Positions 1 through 6,524 of a stretch of DNA of 11,077 bases are shown here, in pieces. The notes beneath the pieces were generated by a model that saw only the letters and a program-made list of their open reading frames with translations, searched no databases and was not told the origin of the DNA. The translations under genes and the position numbers were made by a program. Numbering within the stretch: the first letter of the stretch is position 1; the number at the start of each line of letters is the position of its first letter. Origin of the DNA: Casp-actino8 sp040381935 (GTDB taxonomy: Bacteria > Actinomycetota > Acidimicrobiia > Acidimicrobiales > Ilumatobacteraceae); NCBI GenBank assembly GCA_040381935.1, contig JBEIGJ010000067.1, positions 1 to 11,077 on the forward strand. Direction: 5' to 3'.

Positions 1-256
1 GCTTGCCGTCGATGTCTTCACTGCGCCAGGTGGTTCCCATATGACGCTTGACCGATCGGAAGGTGCGGTCCGGGTTGGTGATGGCCTGACGTTTGGCGAC
101 CTCGCCGACCAGAACCTCTCCCGCCTTGGAGAACGCCACGACGGACGGAGTGGTCCGTGAGCCTTCCGAATTGGGGATAACCACCGGCTCGCCGGCCTCG
201 AGAACCGAGACGACGGAGTTGGTGGTGCCGAGATCGATACCTACTGCCTTGGCCAT
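1..256 (-). CDS. dnaK: Chaperone DnaK (Hsp70), N-terminal part, cut by the window edge
   Basis: Hsp70 chaperone that binds unfolded peptides in an ATP-dependent cycle with DnaJ and GrpE in the cytoplasm. Only the first 85 residues are present; the gene continues past base 1. The protein starts MAKAVGIDLGTTNSVV, which carries the phosphate-1 loop of the actin-like ATPase fold (GIDLGTTNS, residues 6-14). The stretch IPNSEGSRTTPSVVAF and a following VGEVAKRQAITNP are Hsp70 hallmarks of subdomain Ia/Ib. The ATG at 256-254 is preceded by AAAGAGGT on the minus strand, a reasonable ribosome binding site about 6 bases away. The gene is divergent from the amidohydrolase across a 352-base gap. Neither a CIRCE element nor a HAIR (HspR) site is visible upstream. 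Identification is secure. Confidence 0.97.
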   Translation of the reverse strand, partial: MAKAVGIDLGTTNSVVSVLEAGEPVVIPNSEGSRTTPSVVAFSKAGEVLVGEVAKRQAITNPDRTFRSVKRHMGTTWRSEDIDGK

Positions 257-363
257 ATTGAAACCTCTTTGTGTATCCGGAGGGCCGACCCGCCGGTTGT
301 GTTTTTGATATTCGGGAATGTGTTGTGGGGGACTTGCGAACGAAGGTGACAACCAAGAACTTC

Positions 364-377
364 TGGAATGTATTCCA
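364..377. promoter_or_regulatory. 14-bp palindrome in the dnaK leader, possible operator
   Basis: TGGAAT-GT-ATTCCA is a perfect inverted repeat with 6-base arms and a 2-base centre, about 108 bases upstream of the dnaK start codon. On the minus strand its centre reads TACATT, a 4/6 match to a -10 box, so a bound protein would cover the putative promoter. It matches neither CIRCE (TTAGCACTC-N9-GAGTGCTAA) nor HAIR (CTTGAGT-N7-ACTCAAG), the known heat-shock operators. A repressor site is an inference from symmetry and position. Confidence 0.35.
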
Positions 378-455
378 AGGTTGCGTCGCTTTGTATCAAG
401 ATGTGGGTCAAGATAGCGCTGGGTGCCGGCACAACCAACCAGTAACTGATAATCC

Positions 456-472
456 TGAGTCATTGTGACTCA
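456..472. promoter_or_regulatory. 17-bp palindrome TGAGTCA-TTG-TGACTCA, possible operator
   Basis: A perfect inverted repeat with 7-base arms around a 3-base centre lies in the dnaK/amidohydrolase gap, 136 bases before the preferred amidohydrolase ATG. There is no T-run, so it is not an intrinsic terminator. Size and symmetry fit a site for a dimeric helix-turn-helix regulator (GntR- or TetR-like sites have this scale). Which of the two genes it serves is unknown. Confidence 0.4.
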
Positions 473-501
473 TGTTATGGATCGGCCAGATCCTCTCGTG
501 A

Positions 502-541
502 CCACCGGGCCACGGGGCCACCGGGCCACGGGATCACGGGG
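502..541. repeat. Five imperfect 8-base tandem units upstream of the amidohydrolase
   Basis: The 40 bases read as consecutive units CCACCGGG, CCACGGGG, CCACCGGG, CCACGGGA and TCACGGGG. The first two units form a 16-base block that is repeated almost exactly in the next two. The tract ends about 68 bases before the preferred start codon of the amidohydrolase. Such GC-rich short repeats are prone to slippage. If the gene began at an upstream GTG (465) the tract would be translated, but the resulting residues look unlike the protein family. Confidence 0.7.
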
Positions 542-608
542 CCGAACTGTTCAACAACTCCCGTGTCTCGAACCGCCTATGACGGCCGTTATCAGCCAGA
601 ATGAGCCC

Positions 609-2369
609 ATGAGCGCACATGATCTGGTCATTCGCAATGGACTCGTTGTCGACGGCACGGGCGCCGCTCCGGTGTCGGCCGATGTGGCAATCACCAACGG
701 CGTCATTACCGAGGTCGGGCCGGCCATCGCCGGCACCGGAACACGGGAGATCGATGCTCTCGGTCTGACGGTGACTCCCGGTTTCGTGGACATCCATACC
801 CACTTTGATGGCCAGGCCACCTGGGATCCGCTCCTTGCTCCATCCAGCATCCACGGTGTCACCTCTGTGGTGATGGGGAACTGCGGTGTGGGTTTCGCTC
901 CCGCCCGGCCTACCCCCGAACAGCACGACTGGCTGATCGGCATGTTGGAAGGAGTCGAGGCCATTCCCGGCACGGCATTGGCCGAAGGCCTGGCCTGGGA
1001 CTGGGAGACGTTTCCTGAATACATGGACGCCCTCGATCGCCGCCCTTTTGCCATCGATGTCGCTACTCAGGTCGCCCATGCTCCCCTGCGGGCCTACGTC
1101 ATGGGTGAGCGCGGGGCCGATCCGTATGAAACGCCCACCGCTGACGAATTGACGCGGATGGCCCGAATGGTTCAAGAGGGTGTGCGCGCCGGAGCCCTTG
1201 GTTTCACCACCAGTCGCACGTACATCCATCGCACCCGCGATGGTGAGTTCCTCGGGACTCGATTCTCTTCAGCTGATGAGTTGTTGGCCCTCGGAACCGC
1301 CATGGCTGAAACCGGTCGCGGGGTGGTGCAGCTGATTTCTGATGCGTACCAAAATGCCGACCATGACTTCGCAGTCACTGAAATGCAGTTGATGGAGGAA
1401 TTGGCTCGCGCTACGGGCCGTCCTTTGAGCATGACGGTGCAGCAACCCGAACCATTGCCGGATCGTTGGCGCGAGGTTGGATCCTGGGTAGACGCCGGAG
1501 TGAAAAGCGGCCTCTCCTTGGCTACCCAGGTAGCCGTGCGACCGATCGGCATCTTGCAGGGGCTCACCGCCACTGTGAATCCGCTCATGGTCTGTCCGAG
1601 TTTCGCCGAATTGATCGGTCGACCATTGCCCGAAATCGTTTTAGCGTTGCGTGATCCAGAACGACGCTCGCGCATCATTGCTGAGCATCCCGTGGCTGTG
1701 GCCCGGATCGAGGGATTGGCCAGTGAGATGTTCGGGGGATTCCACAAGTTGTATCCCATGGAAAATCCGGTCAACTACGAACCCGGACCAGAAGACTCCG
1801 TTGCCGCCCGAGCAGCAGCGCGCGGAGTTCCCGTCGTCGAGTTCGTGATCGACCTGTTGATCGAAGAAGATGGCAATCGACTCTTGTACATGCCCTTGTT
1901 CAACTTTGCTCGGGGCAACCTAGACGACGTTCGCGACATGCTGTTGCGCAAGAACGCCGTGGTGGGACTTTCCGATGCCGGTGCTCACTGTGGAACCATC
2001 AGCGATGGCAGTGCCACGACAACGGCCTTGTCTTTATGGACCAAGAACAGAACCCGTGGCGAGCTTCTCCCGCTCGAGTTCATGGTCAATCACATCACGC
2101 AGCGTACGGCGCGCCATGTGGGCCTTTTGGATCGCGGCGTCATCGCTCCTGGATACCGCGCCGATCTCAATGTGATCGATATGGAGACCCTCGGAACTCC
2201 CCCGCCACGCATCGTTCACGATCTACCGGCCGGCGGTCGACGCCTGATGCAGACCGCAACGGGCTATCACTTCACCATCAAAAACGGCGCAGTGTCATTC
2301 GAAAATGGCGAACACACCGGGGTCTTGAACGGAGCACTTATTCGCGGCGCTCAATCAGCACCACTCTGA
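609..2369 (+). CDS. Amidohydrolase of the N-acyl-D-amino-acid deacylase (D-aminoacylase) type
   Basis: Metal-dependent hydrolase of the amidohydrolase superfamily, probably cytoplasmic, 586 residues from the preferred ATG. It opens with the small beta-sandwich segment (HDLVIRNGLVVDGTGAA). The metal motif HTH follows (H63, H65 in VDIHTHFDGQ), then the D-aminoacylase-type cysteine C92 in MGNCGVGFAP. The catalytic Asp is D456 in GLSDAGAHCG. The C-terminal GYRADLNVID closes the sandwich as usual. Two positions that are metal-binding histidines in characterised D-aminoacylases are not recognisable: the expected QISH reads QLISDAYQ (D245), and the later region reads SMTVQQPEP. The substrate may therefore differ; imidic or cyclic amides, or another N-acyl compound, are possible. 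ATG 609 is chosen because homology begins there; ATG 579 and GTG 465 are also in frame, and no strong Shine-Dalgarno favours any. It stands alone, divergent from dnaK and convergent with the ABC exporter. Confidence 0.85.
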   Translation: MSAHDLVIRNGLVVDGTGAAPVSADVAITNGVITEVGPAIAGTGTREIDALGLTVTPGFVDIHTHFDGQATWDPLLAPSSIHGVTSVVMGNCGVGFAPARPTPEQHDWLIGMLEGVEAIPGTALAEGLAWDWETFPEYMDALDRRPFAIDVATQVAHAPLRAYVMGERGADPYETPTADELTRMARMVQEGVRAGALGFTTSRTYIHRTRDGEFLGTRFSSADELLALGTAMAETGRGVVQLISDAYQNADHDFAVTEMQLMEELARATGRPLSMTVQQPEPLPDRWREVGSWVDAGVKSGLSLATQVAVRPIGILQGLTATVNPLMVCPSFAELIGRPLPEIVLALRDPERRSRIIAEHPVAVARIEGLASEMFGGFHKLYPMENPVNYEPGPEDSVAARAAARGVPVVEFVIDLLIEEDGNRLLYMPLFNFARGNLDDVRDMLLRKNAVVGLSDAGAHCGTISDGSATTTALSLWTKNRTRGELLPLEFMVNHITQRTARHVGLLDRGVIAPGYRADLNVIDMETLGTPPPRIVHDLPAGGRRLMQTATGYHFTIKNGAVSFENGEHTGVLNGALIRGAQSAPL

Positions 2370-2378
2370 AACAGTCCC

Positions 2379-2408
2379 GTCGATAACAGTCATGTCGACG
2401 ACAGTCAT
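2379..2408. repeat. 15-bp tandem duplication between convergent genes
   Basis: GTCGATAACAGTCAT is followed immediately by GTCGACGACAGTCAT, 13 of 15 bases identical. A partial third copy (ACAGTC) precedes it at 2371-2376. It fills most of the 58-base gap between the amidohydrolase stop and the ABC exporter stop. No stem followed by a T-run is visible here, so I cannot assign a terminator for either gene. Confidence 0.7.
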
Positions 2409-2427
2409 ATTGCTGGCACTGGACAGG

Positions 2428-4290
2428 TCACACAGACTCAGTTTGGCTCTCTCCGGCCTGAACCTGTCGGGCATACGCACCGTTACGAGCCATGAGTTCA
2501 TCATGAGTTCCTTGTTCGACGATGCGTCCTGCATCGATCACCACGATCCGATCAGCATCGCGAATGGTCGATAGACGATGAGCAATGACGAGAGCTGTCC
2601 GATTGCGTAACGCATCGTCGAGGGCCGCTTGAACCAGGGCTTCATTTTCGTTGTCCAAGTGACTGGTGGCCTCGTCCAAAATCATGACTGCCGGATTCTT
2701 CAAGAGCAAACGGGCAATAGCCAGCCGTTGCTTCTCGCCACCTGAAAGGCGATAGCCGCGTTCGCCCACCACCGTGGCATACCCGTCCGGCAGAGCGGTA
2801 ATGGTGTCATGGATACGCGCCGCCTGACAGGCCGAAACAATTTCATCCGATGTGGCATCGGGTTTGGCATAGCGAAGATTCGATTCCATGCTTTCGTGGA
2901 ACAAGTGAGCGTCCTGAGACACCACACCGATGGCCGCCCGCAAAGTGGTGCCGGTGAGGTCACGTACATCCTGCCCATCGATTCTCACCGCACCAGACGT
3001 GACGTCGTACAGCCGTGGTACGAGTGATGCCAGCGTGCTCTTGCCAGAACCTGATGCCCCGACGAGGGCCACGGTTTCTCCGGGCTCGACGGTCAGAGTG
3101 ATATCCCGTAAGACGTCGACATCGGGATCACTGAGCGGTGCACCGGGCATTTCGAGTGAAGCCACTGAGACCGCTACTGCCGGTGGGTAGCGAAACGACA
3201 CGTGATCGAATTCGATGCGACCTTTGGGATTCACTAAATCAACTGCTCCCGGACGATCGACAATGGAGACTGGCGCATCGAGAACTTCGAAGACGCGCTC
3301 GAAACTGACAAACGATGTGAGCAGATCGACTCGAGCGTTGGTCAGCCCGGTCAATGGCTGATACACCCGCGCCACCAAGGTGGCCATGGCCACCAGCGTT
3401 CCCGAGGTGATACCACCGGAGACCACCAACTGAGCACCGATGCCGTACACGGCAACTGCACCCAGTGCTCCCACCAAACCAAGCGCCACGAAAAAGACCC
3501 GCCCGTACATGGCCGAAAGAATGCCGATATCTCGTACTCGAGAGGCCCGACTGGAAAACGCATCGACTTCGCGTTCGTGGCGACCGAACAATTTCACCAA
3601 TAGAGCGCCGGAGACGTTGAAACGCTCGGTCATCTGCGTGTTCATCTGTGCGTTCAAGGTCATCTGTTCACGCGCAATATCTTGAAGGCGTCGACCAACT
3701 CGTTTCGCCGGGATGATGAAGACCGGCAGAACGATCAACGACAGCAAGGTCAAGCGCCATTCGAGCGCAACCATCGCAGCCAAAGTGGTGAGTAGCACCA
3801 CCACATTGCTGACCACACTGCCGAGTGTGGATGTGACTGCTGACTGGGCGCCCACCACATCGTTGTTCAGGCGGCTGATCAGCGCTCCGGTTTGCGTCCG
3901 AGTGAAAAAAGCCACCGGCATCTGTTGCACTTTGTCAAAAAGGGCAACTCGTAAGTCGTAGATCAACCCCTCGCCAATACGGGCGGAGTACCAACGCTGG
4001 GCAATAGCCAAAACGGCATCGAATATCGCTGCTCCGATGGCTAACGATGCCAGCCACCAAATCAGCGAGCGGTCTGCCTGGGGAATTGCATCGTCAATGA
4101 TGGCCCGAAAGACGAACGGCGGTACCAAGGCCAACACCGCCGCCAAAAGAATGGCACTGAGAAATCCGGCGATACTGAGGCGATATGGCTGGGCAAAAGT
4201 CCACACGCGACGTAAAGCCGAGCGCTCCAGACGTCGACCTTTCACCGCAGCCGCATCACCCGGCATCATCATGTGTGGTCCCATCCGCAT
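2428..4290 (-). CDS. ABC exporter half-transporter: membrane domain fused to ATPase (MsbA/MDR type)
   Basis: A 620-residue type I ABC exporter subunit, expected to dimerise in the inner membrane and export a lipid, drug or peptide. Residues about 36-330 form the six-helix membrane domain, with clear hydrophobic segments near 38-65, 78-97, 157-195 and 262-305. The ATPase domain covers about 358-610. It shows Walker A GASGSGKST (411-419), Q-loop Q459 in VVSQD, signature LSGGEKQR (515-522), Walker B VMILDE (535-540) with catalytic E540, and the H-loop histidine H571 in AHRLST. All catalytic residues are intact, so both sites of a homodimer should be active. About 20 extra residues (371-391) lie between the A-loop tyrosine (Y368) and the strand before Walker A, where most relatives have a short turn. 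The start ATG at 4290 has further in-frame ATGs six to eight codons on, and no clear Shine-Dalgarno. The substrate cannot be told from sequence or neighbours. Confidence 0.92.
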   Translation of the reverse strand: MRMGPHMMMPGDAAAVKGRRLERSALRRVWTFAQPYRLSIAGFLSAILLAAVLALVPPFVFRAIIDDAIPQADRSLIWWLASLAIGAAIFDAVLAIAQRWYSARIGEGLIYDLRVALFDKVQQMPVAFFTRTQTGALISRLNNDVVGAQSAVTSTLGSVVSNVVVLLTTLAAMVALEWRLTLLSLIVLPVFIIPAKRVGRRLQDIAREQMTLNAQMNTQMTERFNVSGALLVKLFGRHEREVDAFSSRASRVRDIGILSAMYGRVFFVALGLVGALGAVAVYGIGAQLVVSGGITSGTLVAMATLVARVYQPLTGLTNARVDLLTSFVSFERVFEVLDAPVSIVDRPGAVDLVNPKGRIEFDHVSFRYPPAVAVSVASLEMPGAPLSDPDVDVLRDITLTVEPGETVALVGASGSGKSTLASLVPRLYDVTSGAVRIDGQDVRDLTGTTLRAAIGVVSQDAHLFHESMESNLRYAKPDATSDEIVSACQAARIHDTITALPDGYATVVGERGYRLSGGEKQRLAIARLLLKNPAVMILDEATSHLDNENEALVQAALDDALRNRTALVIAHRLSTIRDADRIVVIDAGRIVEQGTHDELMARNGAYARQVQAGESQTESV

Positions 4291-4427
4291 CTCGTCAGGT
4301 TACCGAGGGCCATCTCCACCGCTCAGAGCCACCCGTGCAACCAAAGGCACACTGATCCATCGATTCAGCACTGCCAATTTCGGCCGAGTGCACCCGGGGT
4401 CGCCGACCCAACACCTACGCTGGAGCG
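4291..4427. promoter_or_regulatory. Divergent promoter region, ABC exporter / peptidase
   Basis: A 137-base gap between two genes that point away from each other, so promoters for both must lie here or in coding ends. A 13-base inverted repeat GGGTCG-C-CGACCC sits at 4397-4409. TACGCT at 4416-4421 resembles a -10 box and ends 6 bases before the GTG of the peptidase, which would give a leaderless mRNA starting at the GTG. No convincing -35 is seen. Leaderless transcripts are common in actinobacteria; the assignment here is inference. Confidence 0.35.
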
Positions 4428-5957
4428 GTGCGTCGCTCCCTTTCTTTGCTGATGCTGATGTCACTCGCCGGAGTTGCCTGTAGTTCTGGCAGCACTACGT
4501 CAAACATCACGACCACCGCGGCCCCGGCATCCACATCGTCGACGTCCACAGCGCCCTCTGATCCCATTGATCCCTACGACACGAACAAGTTCGCGGCACC
4601 GACAATTTTTTGGGATGACTGTGGTGAAAATCTCTCGTGCGGCTACGTCGACGTACCGGTGGACTACACCGATCCGGCGTCACCAGAAACGTCTCTATAC
4701 ATCGTGCGCCACGCAGCAACTGATCCTGATCGGCGCATTGGCTCACTGCTCGTGAATCCGGGGGGTCCCGGATTTGGCGGTTCATATCTGGCCGAATCAG
4801 CCCCCCGGGTGTACGCCGACGCACTGGTGAAGTCCTTCGACATCATTGGCTGGGATCCACGCGGAACCGGGCTCTCCATTCCAGCCATTGATTGCATCGA
4901 CGATTACGACGCCTATTTTGCTGGTGGTGACATCACCCCTGGATCCGAGGATGAACGTCAAGCCATCGTCGACCAACAAAAGGAATTCACCGAACTCTGT
5001 TTTGAAAAGACTGGCTCGATCTTGCCCCACGTCGGCACGAACAATGCCGCTCGGGATATGGAGATGATTCGACGTGCCCTCGGTGAAGAGACCATTAGTT
5101 ATTTTGGTTTTTCCTACGGGAGCGAACTCGGAGCAGTATGGGCCACTCTGTACCCACAAACAGTGCGCGCCGCCGTTTTCGATGGTGCCAGTGATCCGAA
5201 CAGTTCGAGTCGCGAAATGATCACCCAGCAGCGCACTGGTTTCGAACGCTCAATCAATGCGTTCTTAGCCGAGTGCGCGTCGAACCGCCGATGCAGTTTC
5301 CACAATGACGGAGAAACTGAAGATGCCTTTGATGCCTTAATGGCCCAACTCGATGAAAACCCCATTCCCACCTATGCCGATCGACCAGTGATGACCCAAG
5401 GCATGGCTCTCACTGCGGTCGCCCAGGCCATGTATAGCGATCAGTACTGGGATGTGTTGGCCGAGGCTTTGGACAACGCCCAAGACGGCGATGGACGCGG
5501 CTTACTGGATCTTTTCGATGAATACTTCGGTCGTCAGCCCGATGGAACCTACGGAAATGGGTTGGAGGCGTACCTGAATATTTCCTGTGCTGATGATCCT
5601 GAACGGAAAACTGTGGCCGAAGCCGATGCCGAAGTGGAATCACTGGCCAGCGTGTCACCGCGTTTTTCGCCATCCACCGTCGGCGACTACTCCTGTGTGT
5701 TCTGGCCTGAAGCTTTGGATCCGCGCGTCGATATCGATGCTCCAACGTTCGCCCCGATCTTGGTCATCGGTACTACAGGCGATCCAGCCACACCCCTCGA
5801 AGGATCACGGGCCATGGCCCAAACCCTCGCGAACGCCACTCTTTTAGTGGTCAACGCGAATCAACACGGGGGTTATGGAGCCAATGGTTGCGTGGTCGAA
5901 GTCGTCAGTGACTATCTGATCGACCTCAAAGTTCCCAAGAACGAGGCACCCTGCTGA
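4428..5957 (+). CDS. Secreted or lipid-anchored alpha/beta-hydrolase peptidase, tripeptidyl aminopeptidase (S33/TAP) type
   Basis: A 509-residue exported serine hydrolase likely to release short peptides or residues from protein N-termini outside the membrane. The N-terminus MRRSLSLLMLMSLAGVACSS is a signal peptide ending in a lipobox-like GVAC with C18 as the lipidation residue; glycine at -3 is atypical. A Ser/Thr-rich linker (19-45) follows, as in actinobacterial lipoproteins. The oxyanion motif NPGGPGFGG (110-118) and the family stretch GWDPRGTGLS (141-150) precede the nucleophile elbow GFSYGS with S229. The C-terminal TAP-like domain carries the acid D452 (GTTGDPATP) and base H480 (NQHGGYG). 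Further cysteines at 65, 71, 156, 191, 284, 289, 387, 423, 488 and 509 fit disulfides outside the cytoplasm. GTG 4428 is chosen because it gives the full signal peptide; GGAG sits only 2 bases before it, so translation may be leaderless. The gene ends TGATAA, 4 bases from a convergent tRNA. Confidence 0.88.
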   Translation: MRRSLSLLMLMSLAGVACSSGSTTSNITTTAAPASTSSTSTAPSDPIDPYDTNKFAAPTIFWDDCGENLSCGYVDVPVDYTDPASPETSLYIVRHAATDPDRRIGSLLVNPGGPGFGGSYLAESAPRVYADALVKSFDIIGWDPRGTGLSIPAIDCIDDYDAYFAGGDITPGSEDERQAIVDQQKEFTELCFEKTGSILPHVGTNNAARDMEMIRRALGEETISYFGFSYGSELGAVWATLYPQTVRAAVFDGASDPNSSSREMITQQRTGFERSINAFLAECASNRRCSFHNDGETEDAFDALMAQLDENPIPTYADRPVMTQGMALTAVAQAMYSDQYWDVLAEALDNAQDGDGRGLLDLFDEYFGRQPDGTYGNGLEAYLNISCADDPERKTVAEADAEVESLASVSPRFSPSTVGDYSCVFWPEALDPRVDIDAPTFAPILVIGTTGDPATPLEGSRAMAQTLANATLLVVNANQHGGYGANGCVVEVVSDYLIDLKVPKNEAPC

Positions 5958-5961
5958 TAAC

Positions 5962-6049
5962 TGGCGGAAGAGGTGGGATTTGAACCCACGGAGGCTTGCA
6001 CCTCGCACGCTTTCGAGGCGTGTCCCTTAGGCCACTCGGGCACCCTTCC
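5962..6049 (-). tRNA. tRNA-Ser, anticodon CGA (reads UCG)
   Basis: The minus strand folds into a complete class II tRNA. The acceptor arm is GGAAGGG pairing with CTCTTCC (one G-U), and the D-arm is CCC/GGG. The anticodon stem CACGC/GCGTG closes the loop CTCGAAA with anticodon CGA. The long variable arm GAGG/CCTC is characteristic of serine tRNAs, and the T-arm is GTGGG/CCCAC with loop TTCAAAT. Discriminator G is followed by an encoded CCA (5964-5962). It lies 28 bases downstream of tadA and is probably cotranscribed with it. The 3' half differs from the neighbouring tRNA-Ser(GGA) at only three positions. Confidence 0.97.
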
Positions 6050-6077
6050 GTCGTCAAAAGATATCGGCGCGAAACGG

Positions 6078-6524
6078 TTATCGGCGAGAAGCGAAGAACT
6101 GCTCCAACAACTGCGCTGATTCGGCGGCCAAGACGCCATGAGCCACCGGTGGATTGTGGTTGAGTCGCGGATCAGCGCAGACGTTGTACAGACTTGCGGT
6201 AGCACCACCTTTGAGATCGGCGGCCCCGTAGACGAGTGCTCCGATCCGAGCGTTCAGCAATGCTCCTGCACACATAACACAGGGCTCAAGGGTGACGACC
6301 AGGGTGCAGTCATCCAGTCGCCACCGACCAAGGGCTTGAGCAGCGTCGCGCAACGCCAGCACTTCAGCATGAGCCGTGGGGTCCTTTTGCAATTCGCGCT
6401 CGTTGTGACGAGCAGCGACCACCCGATCGCCACAGATGACCACCGCCCCGACGGGCACGTCATCGTGCTCCAGGGCGGCGCGGGCTTGATCGAGAGCCAG
6501 ATACATGGCGTCGCGCGTGTCCAT
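6078..6524 (-). CDS. tadA: tRNA-specific adenosine deaminase TadA
   Basis: Zinc enzyme that converts adenosine to inosine at the wobble position of tRNA-Arg(ACG), letting one tRNA read CGU, CGC and CGA; essential in most bacteria that have that tRNA. It has 148 residues from the first ATG, the usual size. The deaminase motifs are intact: HAE (H52, E54) gives one zinc ligand and the proton shuttle, and PCVMC (81-85) supplies C82 and C85. The opening region (LALDQARAALEHDDVPVGAVV) is typical of the family. ATG 6524-6522 begins on the last base of the CCA of the upstream tRNA-Ser(GGA). An alternative ATG at 6506-6504 (residue 7) would leave a 17-base leader after tRNA release. Neither start has a Shine-Dalgarno. 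The gene sits between two tRNA-Ser genes on the same strand. Confidence 0.95.
   Translation of the reverse strand: MDTRDAMYLALDQARAALEHDDVPVGAVVICGDRVVAARHNERELQKDPTAHAEVLALRDAAQALGRWRLDDCTLVVTLEPCVMCAGALLNARIGALVYGAADLKGGATASLYNVCADPRLNHNPPVAHGVLAAESAQLLEQFFASRR

Larger units (their letters stand above)
257..608. other. Divergent intergenic region between dnaK and the amidohydrolase
   Basis: This 352-base stretch must hold the promoters of both divergent genes. No convincing protein-coding gene is seen in it: the open frames are short and resemble nothing known. It contains a 14-bp palindrome (364-377), a seven-base direct repeat TCAAGAT at 396-402 and 408-414, a 17-bp palindrome (456-472) and five imperfect 8-base units (502-541), described separately. 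On the minus strand TTGACC (409-404 region) and TTGATA (398-393 region) resemble -35 boxes, but no good -10 lies at standard spacing from either. The regulatory reading is inference. Confidence 0.6.

Noticed and set aside
257..480. CIRCE or HAIR operator before dnaK
   Set aside because: I looked for TTAGCACTC/GAGTGCTAA and CTTGAGT/ACTCAAG pairs and found neither, even allowing some mismatch.
502..541. CRISPR-like array
   Set aside because: Units are 8 bases, tandem and without spacers, and no cas gene is present.
465..608. Longer amidohydrolase starting at GTG 465
   Set aside because: The extra 48 residues are encoded by the palindrome and 8-base repeats and look nothing like the family, whose homology starts at about 609.
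534..1229. Long antisense open frame opposite the amidohydrolase
   Set aside because: The residues are Arg/Gly/His-rich with no recognisable domain, as expected for a shadow of a GC-rich gene; the sense frame is clearly coding.
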